From assembly GCA_004010275.1 (NCBI GenBank), contig RBWT01000042.1, positions 1-47,809 on the forward strand: 47,809 bases of DNA, written 5' to 3'. The position numbers were made by a program, and so were the translations under genes. The notes beneath the pieces were generated by a model that saw only the letters and a list, made by a program, of their open reading frames with translations, was not told the origin of the DNA and did not search any database. The DNA comes from Streptomyces huasconensis (GTDB lineage Bacteria; Actinomycetota; Actinomycetes; Streptomycetales; Streptomycetaceae). Below, piece after piece: positions 1-8,074 of the stretch (position 1 is the stretch's first letter; each line of letters begins with the position of its first letter).

Positions 1-150
1 ACGAGGACGCGAGGGCGCGGGGACGCGGACGCGGGGGCACGAGACGCGGGGGGCACGAGACGCGGGGGCACGGGACGCGAGGCACGGACGCCGGACACGG
101 ACGCCGGACACGGGACGCGGACGAGAGGCACGAGACGCGGACCCAGCGCA
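1..150. repeat. Degenerate GC-rich short tandem repeats
   Basis: The first 150 bases are built from variants of gggcacgagacgcgg and acggacgccggac repeated in tandem with small changes. No open frame with coding character crosses it. It lies downstream of the alkyltransferase gene, which is on the minus strand, so it is 3' non-coding sequence. A related gggacgag repeat occurs near 4321-4360. Confidence 0.7.
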
Positions 151-192
151 GAGTTACCCGGAACCACAAGGCGACCCCGACACACGGTGACC

Positions 193-806
193 TCAGAACA
201 GCGGCTGCGGCAGCACCCCCTCCAGCGCGAGCAGTTGCCGCTTGGTCTCCAGGCCACCGCCGAAGCCGCCGATGCCTCCGTCGCTCTCCACCACGCGGTG
301 GCACGGCACCACGACCGGCAGGGGATTGGCTCCCATGGCGATGCCGACGGCCTGGGCGGCGCCCGGCTGCCCGACGCGGCGGGCCAGGTCGCCGTAGCCC
401 ACCACCGTGCCGAACGGCACCCCGGAGGCCAGCTCGCGCAGCACCTGGCGGTTGAAACCGGAGATCAGCGACCAGTCCAGCGGCAGCTCGAAAGCCCGGC
501 GCTCGCCCGCGAAGTAGGCCGCGAGCTGCCGTATCGGCTCGGCGAGCAGCGGTGACCCCGGTGCCCGCACCGGCTCCGGCCCCCAGCCGGGAGCCGAGCG
601 GTCCACGGTCGTGTCGAGCACGTCGTCGCGGCGTGGAAGGCCACGGTGACAAGACCGGTGCCGGTGGCGGCGAGGAGCAGCGGGCCGATGTCGCTTTCGA
701 CGACGGCCCACACGGCCTGCCGTCGCTCCGCCCCCCGGCCCGCGTCCGGCTCCCCACCCGGGTCCGCACTCGGCCCCCGGCCCCGCTCCTCCGCATTGGC
801 GTTCAT
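193..806 (-). CDS. ogt: Methylated-DNA--protein-cysteine methyltransferase (Ogt-like), one frameshift
   Basis: Suicide repair protein that moves alkyl groups from O6-alkylguanine to its own cysteine. The active-site motif PCHRVV is clear, preceded by GxVxxYGDLARRVGQPGAAQAVG, the usual DNA-binding helix-turn-helix region; the C-terminus GGFGGGLETKRQLLALEG is typical. The start chosen is the ATG at 806 (MNANAEERG). The N-terminal part (AVVESDIGPLLLAATGTGLVTVAFHA) and the rest are in different frames; one missing C near 625-635 rejoins them as FHARDDVLDTTV, giving about 204 aa, normal for the family. Sequencing indel is more likely than a real break because both halves are conserved. Confidence 0.85.
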
Positions 807-869
807 GCGGACCACCGTACGACCGGCCACTGACAACGCGGCCACGTCAGCCGCGGGCAACGCGTCGCG

Positions 870-1766
870 TCAGTGGTCGCGCAGCGCCTTGCGTACGACA
901 TCGGGCGTGTTGGTGATGATCCCGTCCACACCGAAGCTGGCGGCGCGGCGCGCGTTCGCCGCGTCGTTGACGGTCCAGGTGAAGATCTCCAGAGGCTTGC
1001 CGTGCGGCCCCTTGAACGCGTGGATCGCGGCGACGTACGCGGTCGAGATGGAGGTGTGCGTCGAGTTGATCTGGTCGGAGAACTCCGCGTACGCGGGCAG
1101 GTCGGCGATCGAGGGGGTGCCGAGGAAGCCCGTCTTCACATCGGGCCGCAGCTTGTGCACGGTCTTCACGCTGTCGGCGCTGAAGCTCTGGATGACGAGC
1201 TTGCTCTTGACGTGGTGCTTGTCGAGCCAGCCCGTCTCGCGGAGCACCCGCAGGCCCTGCTTCTCGATGCCCGGGTAGAGCTCGGGCTTCTTGAACTCGA
1301 AGACGAGCTTCTGGTGGTTGCGCGAGACCCGGCGCATGTACTGCGCCAGGGTCGGCACGCGCTCACCCGCGTACTTCGGGCTGAACCAGCTGCCCGCGTC
1401 GAGCTTCGCGATCTCGGCCGCAGTGAAGTCCTTGACCTTCCACGGGGAGCGGCCGGGGAAGACCTCCTCCACGTTCGTCGTCCGCTTCAGGTTGTCGTCG
1501 TGCATGATCACCAGCTCACCGTCCTTGGTGCGCTGGACGTCGTTCTCCACCCAGCGGAACCCCATGTCGCGCGCCTTGTCGATGGCCGCCAGGGTGTTCT
1601 CCGGGGCGTAGGCGGAGGCGCCGCGGTGGGCCACCACCAGCGGTCTGTCGTGGTCGCCGGTGGCCGGCGCCGCCGGGGTCCGCGCGGCGGCGGGGGCGGT
1701 GGGGAGGACGAGTGCACCGGCTCCCAGAAGGGCGGCGGTGGCGGCAGCGGCAGCGCGTGCGTACAC
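870..1766 (-). CDS. Secreted glycerophosphodiester phosphodiesterase (GDPD family)
   Basis: 298-aa protein that should hydrolyse glycerophosphodiesters from phospholipids or teichoic acid to glycerol-3-phosphate plus alcohol, outside the cell. The GTG start gives a signal peptide (YARAAAAATAALLGAGALV, then an Ala-rich AAA cleavage region). GDPD motifs follow: HRGASAYAPENT near residue 47 (catalytic His and Glu), ENDVQRTKDGELVIMHDD (metal-binding Glu and Asp, second His), FEFKK, and the C-terminal barrel signature TWTVNDAANARR..GVDGIITNTPD. It is transcribed away from the MHYT gene. Phosphate-starvation control is usual for such enzymes, but no convincing PHO box was seen. Confidence 0.92.
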   Translation of the reverse strand: MYARAAAAATAALLGAGALVLPTAPAAARTPAAPATGDHDRPLVVAHRGASAYAPENTLAAIDKARDMGFRWVENDVQRTKDGELVIMHDDNLKRTTNVEEVFPGRSPWKVKDFTAAEIAKLDAGSWFSPKYAGERVPTLAQYMRRVSRNHQKLVFEFKKPELYPGIEKQGLRVLRETGWLDKHHVKSKLVIQSFSADSVKTVHKLRPDVKTGFLGTPSIADLPAYAEFSDQINSTHTSISTAYVAAIHAFKGPHGKPLEIFTWTVNDAANARRAASFGVDGIITNTPDVVRKALRDH

Positions 1767-2041
1767 GGGTACTCCTCGCGTCGTTGAGATCGCGGACCGG
1801 TCGAGAGTGACAGTCCACGGCCAACGACAAACAGGTGCAGGATGGCCACAGGTTGAACGAAGTCACCACGGTCGAGGACCCCGCGCGCGGGTAACGCGCT
1901 TCTTTGCCGGAAAATCGTTCGGACGTCCAAATTGAGCTTTACTCTCAGCCTCGACCAACGGTCTGTACAGATGGCCGACGGTAGGGGGTGCACAGGGCGT
2001 TCCACGGCATTTGGGCACGACAGGCGGAAGGGCTACCGCGC
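1767..2041. other. Divergent intergenic region
   Basis: 275 bases between the GDPD start and the MHYT start. It must hold both promoters and is noticeably less GC-rich around 1900-1950, but I see no clear operator, hairpin or repeat. Confidence 0.5.
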
Positions 2042-2911
2042 ATGCAGGGCACGGTCGACGGGTTCAGCTACGGAGTCGTCACCCCGGTGGTGGCCTACGT
2101 CATGGCCTGCCTCGGAGGAGCGCTCGGGCTGCGCTGCACGACCAGATCGCTGCTCGTGACCCACTCCTGGCGGCCCGGCTGGCTCGCGCTCGGCTCGGCC
2201 GCGATCGGCTCCGGCATCTGGACCATGCACTTCGTGGCGATGATGGGCTTCACCGTCAAGGAGGCGCCGATCCACTACGACAAGGCGCTGACCTTCGCGA
2301 GTCTCGCCGTGGCCATCGTCATGGTCGGCATCGGCATCTTCATCGTCGGCTACCGCGGCGCGACCGGCACCGCCCTGTTCACCGGCGGGACGATCACAGG
2401 CCTCGGTGTGGCCTCGATGCACTACCTGGGAATGGCCGGTATACGTCTTCGCGGGACGCTGGAGTACAACACGCTCACCGTCGCCGCGTCCGTGGTGATC
2501 GCCATGGCGGCCGCCACCGCCGCGCTCTGGGCGGCCGGTCAGGTCAGGGGTTTCCTGTGGAGCCTCGGCGCGAGCCTCGTCATGGGGCTGGCGGTCAGCG
2601 GCATGCACTACACCGGGATGGCGGCCCTCAGCGTCCATCTGCACGGCCCCGACACGGCGCTGCCCGGTGACTCGCCCGCCGAGATCCTCGCCCCGATGAT
2701 GATCGGCCCGCTCGCCTTCCTGCTCCTCGCGCGCGTGATCGTGATGTTCGACCCGCTGATGGTGATGGGCGGCCGACGGCAGCCGGACACCCGGGGCAGG
2801 GACGCCGGCCGCGGCCGGAATCACGGAGCGGCGCGCACCCCGGCCGCCGCCCCCGCCCGCCCCACCGCACCAGCCGGGCCGCGCCAGGCGCCCCGGGCCG
2901 AGGAGGAACGG
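2042..2911 (+). CDS. MHYT-domain integral membrane sensor protein
   Basis: Seven or so membrane helices carrying three MHYT motifs: WTMHFVAMM, ASMHYLGMAG and SGMHYTGMAAL, each Met-His pair facing the outer membrane side. The family is proposed to bind copper and sense gases such as O2, CO or NO; here there is no attached GGDEF/EAL or kinase domain, so the output is unknown. ATG 2042 is chosen because ggaaggg lies about 10 bases upstream; ATG 1988 is in frame but lacks a site. The conserved region ends near 2770 and is followed by a Pro/Arg-rich tail. No stop codon exists in any frame from 2766 to 3117, and this frame stays open to 4120 across the next gene, so the true end is uncertain; I place it just before the dehydrogenase. 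Confidence 0.75.
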
Positions 2912-2912
2912 C

Positions 2913-4310
2913 ATGCCCATCGCCACGGTCAACCCCGCCACCGGCGAGACCCTCGAAACCTTCGAGCCGATCGCGCCCGCGGAGATCGAACGCCGGCTGG
3001 CGGCGGCCCACGCCGCGTACGGCCACCACCGCACCACCGGCTTCGGGGAACGCTCACGACTGCTCCACCGGGCCGCCGACCTGCTGGAGGAGGACACCGA
3101 CAGCGTCGCCCTCACCATGACCACGGAGATGGGCAAGCCGATCACAGCCGCCCGGGCCGAGGCGGCGAAGTGCGTCAAGGCCATGCGCTGGTACGCCGAC
3201 CACGCCGAGGGCCTCCTCGCGGACGAGCACCCGGCGCAGGCCGACGTGACGGACTCCGGGGCGTCCCGGGCGGTCGTCCACTACCGCCCGCTCGGGGTCG
3301 TACTCGCCGTGATGCCGTGGAACTTCCCGCTCTGGCAGGTCGTGCGCTTCGCGGCGCCCGCGCTCATGGCGGGCAACGTCGGCCTGCTCAAGCACGCCTC
3401 GAACGTGCCGCGGACAGCCCTCTACCTGGAGGATCTCTTCCGCCGCGCCGGTTACCCGGAGGGCTGCTTCCAGACCCTGCTCGTCGGCTCGGACGCCATC
3501 GAGGACATCCTGCGGGACGACCGGGTGGCCGCCGCGACACTGACCGGCAGCGAGCCCGCGGGCCGCGCGGTGGCGTTCGTGGCGGGCGACGAGATCAAGA
3601 AGACCGTCCTGGAACTGGGCGGCAGCGACCCCTACCTGGTGCTGCCGAGTGCCGACGTCGAGCGCGCCGCGCGGACCGCGGTGACCGCCCGGGTGCAGAA
3701 CAACGGCCAGTCCTGCATCGCCGCCAAGCGCTTCATCGTGCACGCCGACGTCTACGACGCCTTCCGGGACCGATTCGTCGCCGGGATGCGGGAGTTGACG
3801 GTCGGCGACCCGCTGGACGAGGAGACCGACGTAGGCCCGCTCTCCAGCGAGCGGGGCCGCGCCGACCTGGAGGAACTCGTCGACGACGCCCTCGGCCACG
3901 GCGCGACCGCGCTCTGCGGCGGGCAGCGCCCCAAGGAGCAGGAGCGGGGCTGGTTCTACGCCCCCACCGTCCTCGCGGACATCACTCCGCGGATGCGCAT
4001 CCACCGCGAGGAGACGTTCGGCCCGGTGGCCACGCTCTACCGCGTGGCGGACCTGGACGAGGCGGTGGCGCTCGCCAACGACACGCCGTTCGGGCTGAGT
4101 TCAAACGTGTGGACCCGTGACGACGCGGACATCGCGCGCTGCGTACGGGACCTCCAGGCGGGCGGCGTCTTCTTCAACGGCATGACCGCCTCCCACCCCG
4201 GCCTGCCGTTCGGCGGCGTCAAGCGCTCCGGCTACGGCCGGGAACTCTCGGGCCACGGCATCCGCGAGTTCTGCAACGCCACGACGGTCTGGCACGGCCC
4301 GGCCGAGTAG
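2913..4310 (+). CDS. gabD: NAD(P)-dependent aldehyde dehydrogenase, succinate-semialdehyde dehydrogenase type
   Basis: 465-aa class ALDH enzyme, probably oxidising succinic semialdehyde (GABA or polyamine breakdown) to succinate in the cytoplasm. Seen: MPWNFPLWQVVRFAAPALMAGN (cofactor-binding and oxyanion Asn), LTGSEPAGRAV, ELGGSDPYLVL (general-base Glu), NNGQSCIAAKRF with the catalytic Cys, EETFGPV, and the terminal HPGLPFGGVKRSGYGRE. A strong ribosome site (gaggagg) precedes the ATG. It is directly behind the MHYT gene, with no visible stop for that gene, so the two are probably cotranscribed. Substrate is inferred from family resemblance only. Confidence 0.9.
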   Translation: MPIATVNPATGETLETFEPIAPAEIERRLAAAHAAYGHHRTTGFGERSRLLHRAADLLEEDTDSVALTMTTEMGKPITAARAEAAKCVKAMRWYADHAEGLLADEHPAQADVTDSGASRAVVHYRPLGVVLAVMPWNFPLWQVVRFAAPALMAGNVGLLKHASNVPRTALYLEDLFRRAGYPEGCFQTLLVGSDAIEDILRDDRVAAATLTGSEPAGRAVAFVAGDEIKKTVLELGGSDPYLVLPSADVERAARTAVTARVQNNGQSCIAAKRFIVHADVYDAFRDRFVAGMRELTVGDPLDEETDVGPLSSERGRADLEELVDDALGHGATALCGGQRPKEQERGWFYAPTVLADITPRMRIHREETFGPVATLYRVADLDEAVALANDTPFGLSSNVWTRDDADIARCVRDLQAGGVFFNGMTASHPGLPFGGVKRSGYGRELSGHGIREFCNATTVWHGPAE

Positions 4311-4320
4311 AGCACGCGGC

Positions 4321-4360
4321 CGGGACGAGCCGGGAAGAGCCGGGACGAGCCGGGACGCGG
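4321..4360. repeat. 10-base tandem repeat, four copies
   Basis: Four near-identical decamers (cgggacgagc, cgggaagagc, cgggacgagc, cgggacgcgg) lie between the convergent dehydrogenase and DUF5133 genes. The composition matches the repeat block at the window start. Confidence 0.75.
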
Positions 4361-4381
4361 TCAGAACGAGGCGGGTCGCGG

Positions 4382-4648
4382 TCAGGACGAGGCGGACAGC
4401 AGCGAATCGTCCGTCGTCCTGGCTCCCGGCAGCCGGTGGCTGGCGGCCACGAGCGCCGCGTCGACGTCGCTGGTGCCGGTGGCCAGGCACAGGCTGTACG
4501 CCACGTCCTCGAACTCCTGGCGCGCCGCCTCGCTCCCCTGGTCGGCGCGGAGCACCGCCAGGGCCTTGTAGCGCTCCACGAGGTCTTCCAGCACGGCGGG
4601 GTGTGCCAGCAGCACGAGGGCCTCCTGAGGTTCAAGTTCCATGGTCAC
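4382..4648 (-). CDS. Small DUF5133-like protein
   Basis: 88-aa acidic protein of unknown function. Features match the small Streptomyces DUF5133 family as I remember it: LLAHPAVLEDLVERYKAL, a central FEDVAYSLCLATGT and VDAALVAASHRLPGARTTDDSLL. No signal peptide, membrane helix or cysteine cluster is present. Two start codons (4648, 4642) are close; the first is used. It is convergent with the dehydrogenase and divergent from the DUF6328-like gene. No function is proposed. Confidence 0.75.
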   Translation of the reverse strand: MTMELEPQEALVLLAHPAVLEDLVERYKALAVLRADQGSEAARQEFEDVAYSLCLATGTSDVDAALVAASHRLPGARTTDDSLLSASS

Positions 4649-4746
4649 TCAGGCCCCGCCTGCCCCGACTCGCCCAGTCGAATCAGCATCGGGCAGGTCA
4701 TCGCCCCGAATTGTTGTTTCCGTGGTTCGTCGGCAGACTCGGCGGC

Positions 4747-5268
4747 GTGAACACGTCGCACGGGAAGCCCCCGGACGGGGCGGGAACGGGACACACGGAC
4801 GACGACCGCCGCGAGACGGAGAGCGAGCGCGCCGACCGCCGCTGGACCGAGCTGATCCAGGAAGTGCGGGTGGCCCAGACCGGGGTGCAGATCCTGTTCG
4901 GCTTCCTCCTCACCGTGGTCTTCACACCGCGCTACGCGGAGCTGGGCGACACCGACCAGACGATTTACGTGGTGACCGTGCTCCTCGGTTCGACCGCGAC
5001 CGGAGCGCTCATCGCCCCCGTCTCCTTCCACCGCATCGTCTCGGGCCGCCGGATCAAGCCGCAGGCGGTGGTGTGGGCGTCCCGGCTGACTTTCGCCGGC
5101 CTGATCCTGCTGCTCGGCACGTCGACGGCGGCGCTGCTGCTGGTGTTGCGGATCGCCACCGACAACACCGTCGTGCCGTGGCTGGTGGCCGGTGTCGTCG
5201 CCTGGTACCTGCTGTGCTGGTTCGTGCTGCCCGCCTGGGCGCGGCACCGGCACACGTCGGCGGGCTGA
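4747..5268 (+). CDS. DUF6328-like membrane protein
   Basis: 173-aa protein with a charged, hydrophilic N-terminus followed by four predicted membrane helices (VQILFGFLLTVVF, IYVVTVLLGSTATGALIAPV, LTFAGLILLLGTSTAALLLVL, VPWLVAGVVAWYLLCWFVLP). The segment WTELIQEVRVAQTGVQILFGFLL..FTPRYAEL is characteristic of a small actinobacterial membrane family (DUF6328). The GTG at 4747 is taken as start because the upstream in-frame residues look non-coding. Function unknown; such proteins are often stress-associated in Streptomyces, which I cannot show here. Confidence 0.78.
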   Translation: MNTSHGKPPDGAGTGHTDDDRRETESERADRRWTELIQEVRVAQTGVQILFGFLLTVVFTPRYAELGDTDQTIYVVTVLLGSTATGALIAPVSFHRIVSGRRIKPQAVVWASRLTFAGLILLLGTSTAALLLVLRIATDNTVVPWLVAGVVAWYLLCWFVLPAWARHRHTSAG

Positions 5269-5466
5269 CCGGCGCACACGCGGCCACCGGCCAGGTGTGG
5301 ATCACAGCCGGGCGGGCACCCTGGGGCAGGACAGACACAGGAAGCCATCCGCACTGTTCGTGACACGTCACTACCTGTGAGATCTCAAGTGGTGACCGAC
5401 GACGAACCGGCGGAGTGTGGAGGGAGGAACGCCCCTCGTGGAGTTCCCACAGACGGGAGATGCCGC
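5269..5466. other. Intergenic region upstream of the methyltransferase cassette
   Basis: 198 bases expected to hold the promoter of the three-gene cassette. The only symmetric element is a short inverted pair, GTGAC-ac-GTCAC, at 5360-5371. Nothing else is recognisable. Confidence 0.4.
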
Positions 5467-6156
5467 ATGACCACGCAGACGCGGACGTCGATGCCGCCGC
5501 CGGTCCGTCCGGCCCATCTGCTCGCCCCGCCCGGTGTGTACGCACCGCAGTACGACACCGAACTCCTGACCCGTGCCCTGCACCGCGAGGGCATCGACGA
5601 GGGCACTTCCGTCCTGGACCTGGGCACCGGCACCGGGGCGCTCGCCGTCGCGGCGGCCCGGCGGGGCGCAGACGTCACCGCCGTCGACGTCACGCGGGCG
5701 GTGCTGACCGCGCGGCTCAACGCACGCCTGTCCGGGCAGTCGGTGACCGTGCGCCACGGCGATCTGCGGGCCGCGCTGCCCAAGGGCCCCTACGACCTGC
5801 TGGTCAGCAACCCGCCCTACGTGCCCTCCCCCTCGCCGCTCCCCCGGCGCGGCGCGGCGCGGGCATGGGACGGCGGCCCCGCCGGGCGCACCCTCGTGGA
5901 CCACGTCTGCGACGCCGCGCCCCGCGCCCTGCGTCCCGGTGGCGTCCTGCTGATGGTGCACTCCGCGCTGTGCGACGCGGACGCGACGCTCGAGCGGCTC
6001 GCGGGGCTGGGCATGCAAGCCGAGGTCACCGACCGGGAGTTCATCCCGTTCGGGCCCGTGCTGCGCTCCCGCCGCACCTGGCTGCGCCGACGCGGTCTCC
6101 TGCGGGACGACGAGAACCGGGAGGAGCTGGTGGTCGTCCGTGCCGAACTCCGCTGA
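5467..6156 (+). CDS. HemK2/MTQ2-type SAM-dependent methyltransferase
   Basis: 229-aa Rossmann-fold methyltransferase. Motif I is VLDLGTGTGALAVAAARRGADVTAVDV and the N6-type catalytic motif NPPYVPSP follows, as in enzymes that methylate glutamine side chains (HemK/PrmC, MTQ2). Unlike PrmC it lacks an N-terminal helical domain, so the target may not be a release factor. The ATG at 5467 follows acgggaga; an upstream in-frame ATG (5377) is less likely. The end overlaps the CDGSH gene by 17 bases, showing translational coupling with the Fe-S and diiron proteins downstream. Confidence 0.85.
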   Translation: MTTQTRTSMPPPVRPAHLLAPPGVYAPQYDTELLTRALHREGIDEGTSVLDLGTGTGALAVAAARRGADVTAVDVTRAVLTARLNARLSGQSVTVRHGDLRAALPKGPYDLLVSNPPYVPSPSPLPRRGAARAWDGGPAGRTLVDHVCDAAPRALRPGGVLLMVHSALCDADATLERLAGLGMQAEVTDREFIPFGPVLRSRRTWLRRRGLLRDDENREELVVVRAELR

Positions 6157-6391
6157 ACAGCCGCGCCGCGTCACGATCGACCCCGAGGGGCCGCTCCTGG
6201 TGGAGGGCCCGGTCGAGGTCGTCGGTGACGACGGCACCGTCCATGCCTCGCGACGCTTCGCCGTGGCGATCTGCACGTGCCGCCGCAGCCGTACGTACCC
6301 CTGGTGCGACACCAGCCACCGCCGCCGGGTGAAGCCGGACGGCGGGCGGGCACGTACAGCCGGTCAGCAGGAAACGGAGGCCTCGTCATGA
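6140..6391 (+). CDS. CDGSH iron-sulfur domain protein
   Basis: 83-aa protein with the 2Fe-2S ligand pattern C-x-C-x(n)-C-D-x-S-H: CTCRRSRTYPWCDTSHRRR, three Cys and one His. The sequence begins RVTIDPEGPLLVEGPVEVVGDDG, the usual two-strand lead-in of bacterial CDGSH proteins. Likely a small electron carrier or redox sensor. Start overlaps the methyltransferase and its stop overlaps the next ATG as ATGA, so all three genes form a tight operon. The partner is probably the diiron protein encoded next, by inference from coupling. Confidence 0.88.
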   Translation: MPNSAEQPRRVTIDPEGPLLVEGPVEVVGDDGTVHASRRFAVAICTCRRSRTYPWCDTSHRRRVKPDGGRARTAGQQETEASS

Positions 6392-7434
6392 CGGTCTTCG
6401 TCGAGTCCCGCCTCCTCAGCCCCGAACTCCCGGCCCCGCGCGGCGATCTGTCCGACGCCGTCGCCGCCGCGCTGCTGTACGACGGGCCCGTCGCGCCGCC
6501 GCGAGAGCAGCAGGCGGAGCGCGCCGACCCGTACGGGGACGACCTCCAGCTCGCCCTCTACATCCTGTACGAACTCCACTACCAGGGCTTTCAGGGTGTG
6601 CCCGACGAGCGGGAGTGGGACCCTCGGCTGCTGACCCTGCGGCACACGCTGGAGCAGCGGTTCCTTCAGGCCCTGCGCGCCGACGTGCCGTCGGACCAGA
6701 GCGCCGAAGAGGCCCTGGCGGCGCTGCTGGTGGAGCCGGTCGGGCACGACGAGTCGAGCGTCAGCCACCACCTTCAGCGCGACGGAGAGCTGTGGCAGCT
6801 CAGGGAGTACGCGGCGCTGCGTTCCCTCTACCACCTGAAGGAGGCCGATCCGCACGCCTGGGTCATCCCCCGGCTGCACGGCCGGGCCAAGGCGGCCATG
6901 GTGGCGATCGAGTACGACGAGTTCGGCGCGGGGCGGCCGGAGGAGATCCACGCCCGGCTCTTCGCCGACCTCATGGCCGATCTGGGCCTGGAGACGGCGT
7001 ACGGCCACTACGTCGACGCGGTCCCCGCCGAGGCCCTCGCCTCGGTCAACCTCATGTCGCTCTTCGGTCTGCACCGCGCCCTGCGCGGCGCGCTGGTCGG
7101 GCACTTCGCGTCCGTCGAGGTGACCTCCTCGCCCGGTTCGCGGCGGCTGGCCAACGCGTTGCGCCGGGCCGGTGCGGGGCCTGCCGCCCAGCGGTTCTAC
7201 GACGAGCATGTGGAGGCGGACGCCGTGCACGAGCAGGTGGTGCGCCGTGATGTGGTGGGCGGGCTCCTGAGCGCGGAGCCCGCGCTCGACGCCGATGTCG
7301 CCTTCGGTGTCCGGGCCACCGGCTTCCTGGAGGACCGCCTCGGCGCGCGTCTCCTGGACGACTGGCGGCGGGGGCGCAGCGCGCTGCGTGCGCCGCTGCC
7401 GGGAGCGCCCGGTTCGGACGCCCCGGCGGCGTGA
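6388..7434 (+). CDS. Iron-containing redox enzyme, haem-oxygenase-like diiron family
   Basis: 348-aa mainly helical protein of the haem-oxygenase-like diiron oxidase/oxygenase superfamily. Candidate metal ligands sit in the usual three helices: LYILYELHYQGF (Glu), EYDEFGAGRPEEIHARLFADLM (Glu/Asp plus His), and FYDEHVEADAVHE (Glu, Asp, His). Members of this superfamily activate O2 for desaturation, N-oxygenation or C-C cleavage, but this subgroup has no assigned substrate that I know of. The start codon overlaps the CDGSH stop (ATGA). The CDGSH protein could be the electron donor. Confidence 0.8.
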   Translation: MTVFVESRLLSPELPAPRGDLSDAVAAALLYDGPVAPPREQQAERADPYGDDLQLALYILYELHYQGFQGVPDEREWDPRLLTLRHTLEQRFLQALRADVPSDQSAEEALAALLVEPVGHDESSVSHHLQRDGELWQLREYAALRSLYHLKEADPHAWVIPRLHGRAKAAMVAIEYDEFGAGRPEEIHARLFADLMADLGLETAYGHYVDAVPAEALASVNLMSLFGLHRALRGALVGHFASVEVTSSPGSRRLANALRRAGAGPAAQRFYDEHVEADAVHEQVVRRDVVGGLLSAEPALDADVAFGVRATGFLEDRLGARLLDDWRRGRSALRAPLPGAPGSDAPAA

Positions 7435-7449
7435 GCCGTTCGTCCGTCC

Positions 7450-7486
7450 GCTCAGCCCTCGACGCGGGTCGCGCCGTGGGCTGAGC
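7450..7486 (+). terminator. Possible terminator of the methyltransferase-CDGSH-diiron operon
   Basis: GCTCAGCCC and GGGCTGAGC form a 9-bp perfect stem with a 19-base loop, 15 bases past the stop at 7434. There is no T tract, as is common in Streptomyces. Confidence 0.4.
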
Positions 7487-7589
7487 CCACCGGCTCCTGT
7501 CCGGCCGGGCTCAGGAGAAAGCCGGTGCCGAACGCCAGGGTCAGTCCGTTGTCCCGCAGAAGTTCCGGTCCTGGCTCCGGTCGCGGGTC
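7452..7589 (-). pseudogene. Possible remnant of a DUF6766-type membrane protein
   Basis: One minus-strand frame reads LLRDNGLTLAFGTGFLLSPAGQEPVGSAHG then stops at 7452. It resembles the N-terminal helix of the small membrane family I know as DUF6766 (RDNxLTL...GFLL..AGQ). No start codon is in frame, and the rest of that family is absent. It may be a truncated copy or chance similarity; the overlap with a hairpin weakens the case. Confidence 0.25.
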
Positions 7590-7671
7590 ATCGCTGCAGC
7601 ACTCCCAGCGCCACGCAGTAGACGAGCCCGCCGAACACCATGAGCAGATACGCGGTGAACAAGGTCCGCAT
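7588..7671 (-). CDS. 27-residue single-helix membrane peptide
   Basis: A short frame, ATG at 7671 to TGA at 7588, encodes MRTLFTAYLLMVFGGLVYCV followed by ALGVLQR: one hydrophobic helix with a basic N-terminal Arg and a C-terminal Arg. It begins three bases after the stop of the small lipoprotein gene, as in an operon. Similar one-helix peptides often stabilise larger membrane complexes, but no partner is visible here. Too short for automatic gene callers. Confidence 0.45.
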   Translation of the reverse strand: MRTLFTAYLLMVFGGLVYCVALGVLQR

Positions 7672-7674
7672 CCG

Positions 7675-7944
7675 TCAACCGCCCTTGATCCGACACTGAT
7701 ACGGCCTCTCGGGGCGCGGCGTGCACCCGGCCGCGGTGACCTTCCAGCCGCCGGGGACGGACGACAGGAAGAGCGTGTCGCGGTCGGTCAGGGGCAGGCC
7801 GGCCTCGGGCAGGGCCCGCGCGCCGGGCAGCTCGGAGGAGTGCTCCAGTTCGTCGCGGGTCCCCGGGGCAGGCGCCACGCAGCCGAGCGACGCCACCGCG
7901 AGCAGCCCCGACCTCAGCGCACGCACGAGCTGTGCCCCCTTCAC
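7675..7944 (-). CDS. Small putative lipoprotein
   Basis: 89-aa protein from a GTG start. The N-terminus (KGAQLVRALRSGLLAVASLGC) looks like a lipoprotein signal with lipobox VASLGC, although the hydrophobic core is short. The mature part has two Cys near the end (AAGCTPRPERPYQCRIKGG) that could form a disulfide, and LTDRDTLFLSSVPGGWKVTAAGC. No known family was recognised. It is followed at once by the 27-residue membrane peptide gene. Confidence 0.5.
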   Translation of the reverse strand: MKGAQLVRALRSGLLAVASLGCVAPAPGTRDELEHSSELPGARALPEAGLPLTDRDTLFLSSVPGGWKVTAAGCTPRPERPYQCRIKGG

Positions 7945-8074
7945 GGCGACTGGTCGACCGGCTGCCGCCACCGGCGATGATCCGCGCGGCCTGCGAAAGC
8001 CTCCCGCCACGATGCCCGCACGCCTCCGGGCGCGGCGGCACTTGTCAGTCCGACACGCGGGGGTCCGCCCGATC

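Noticed and set aside
1..150. CRISPR array
   Set aside because: Repeat units are short, degenerate and contiguous, without unique spacers.
2033..3184. 383-residue minus-strand frame over the MHYT gene
   Set aside because: Composition typical of a reverse-frame shadow; MHYT motifs are on the plus strand.
1988..4120. 710-residue MHYT fusion protein
   Set aside because: Residues after about 260 are Arg/Gly-rich and lie out of frame over a clear dehydrogenase gene.
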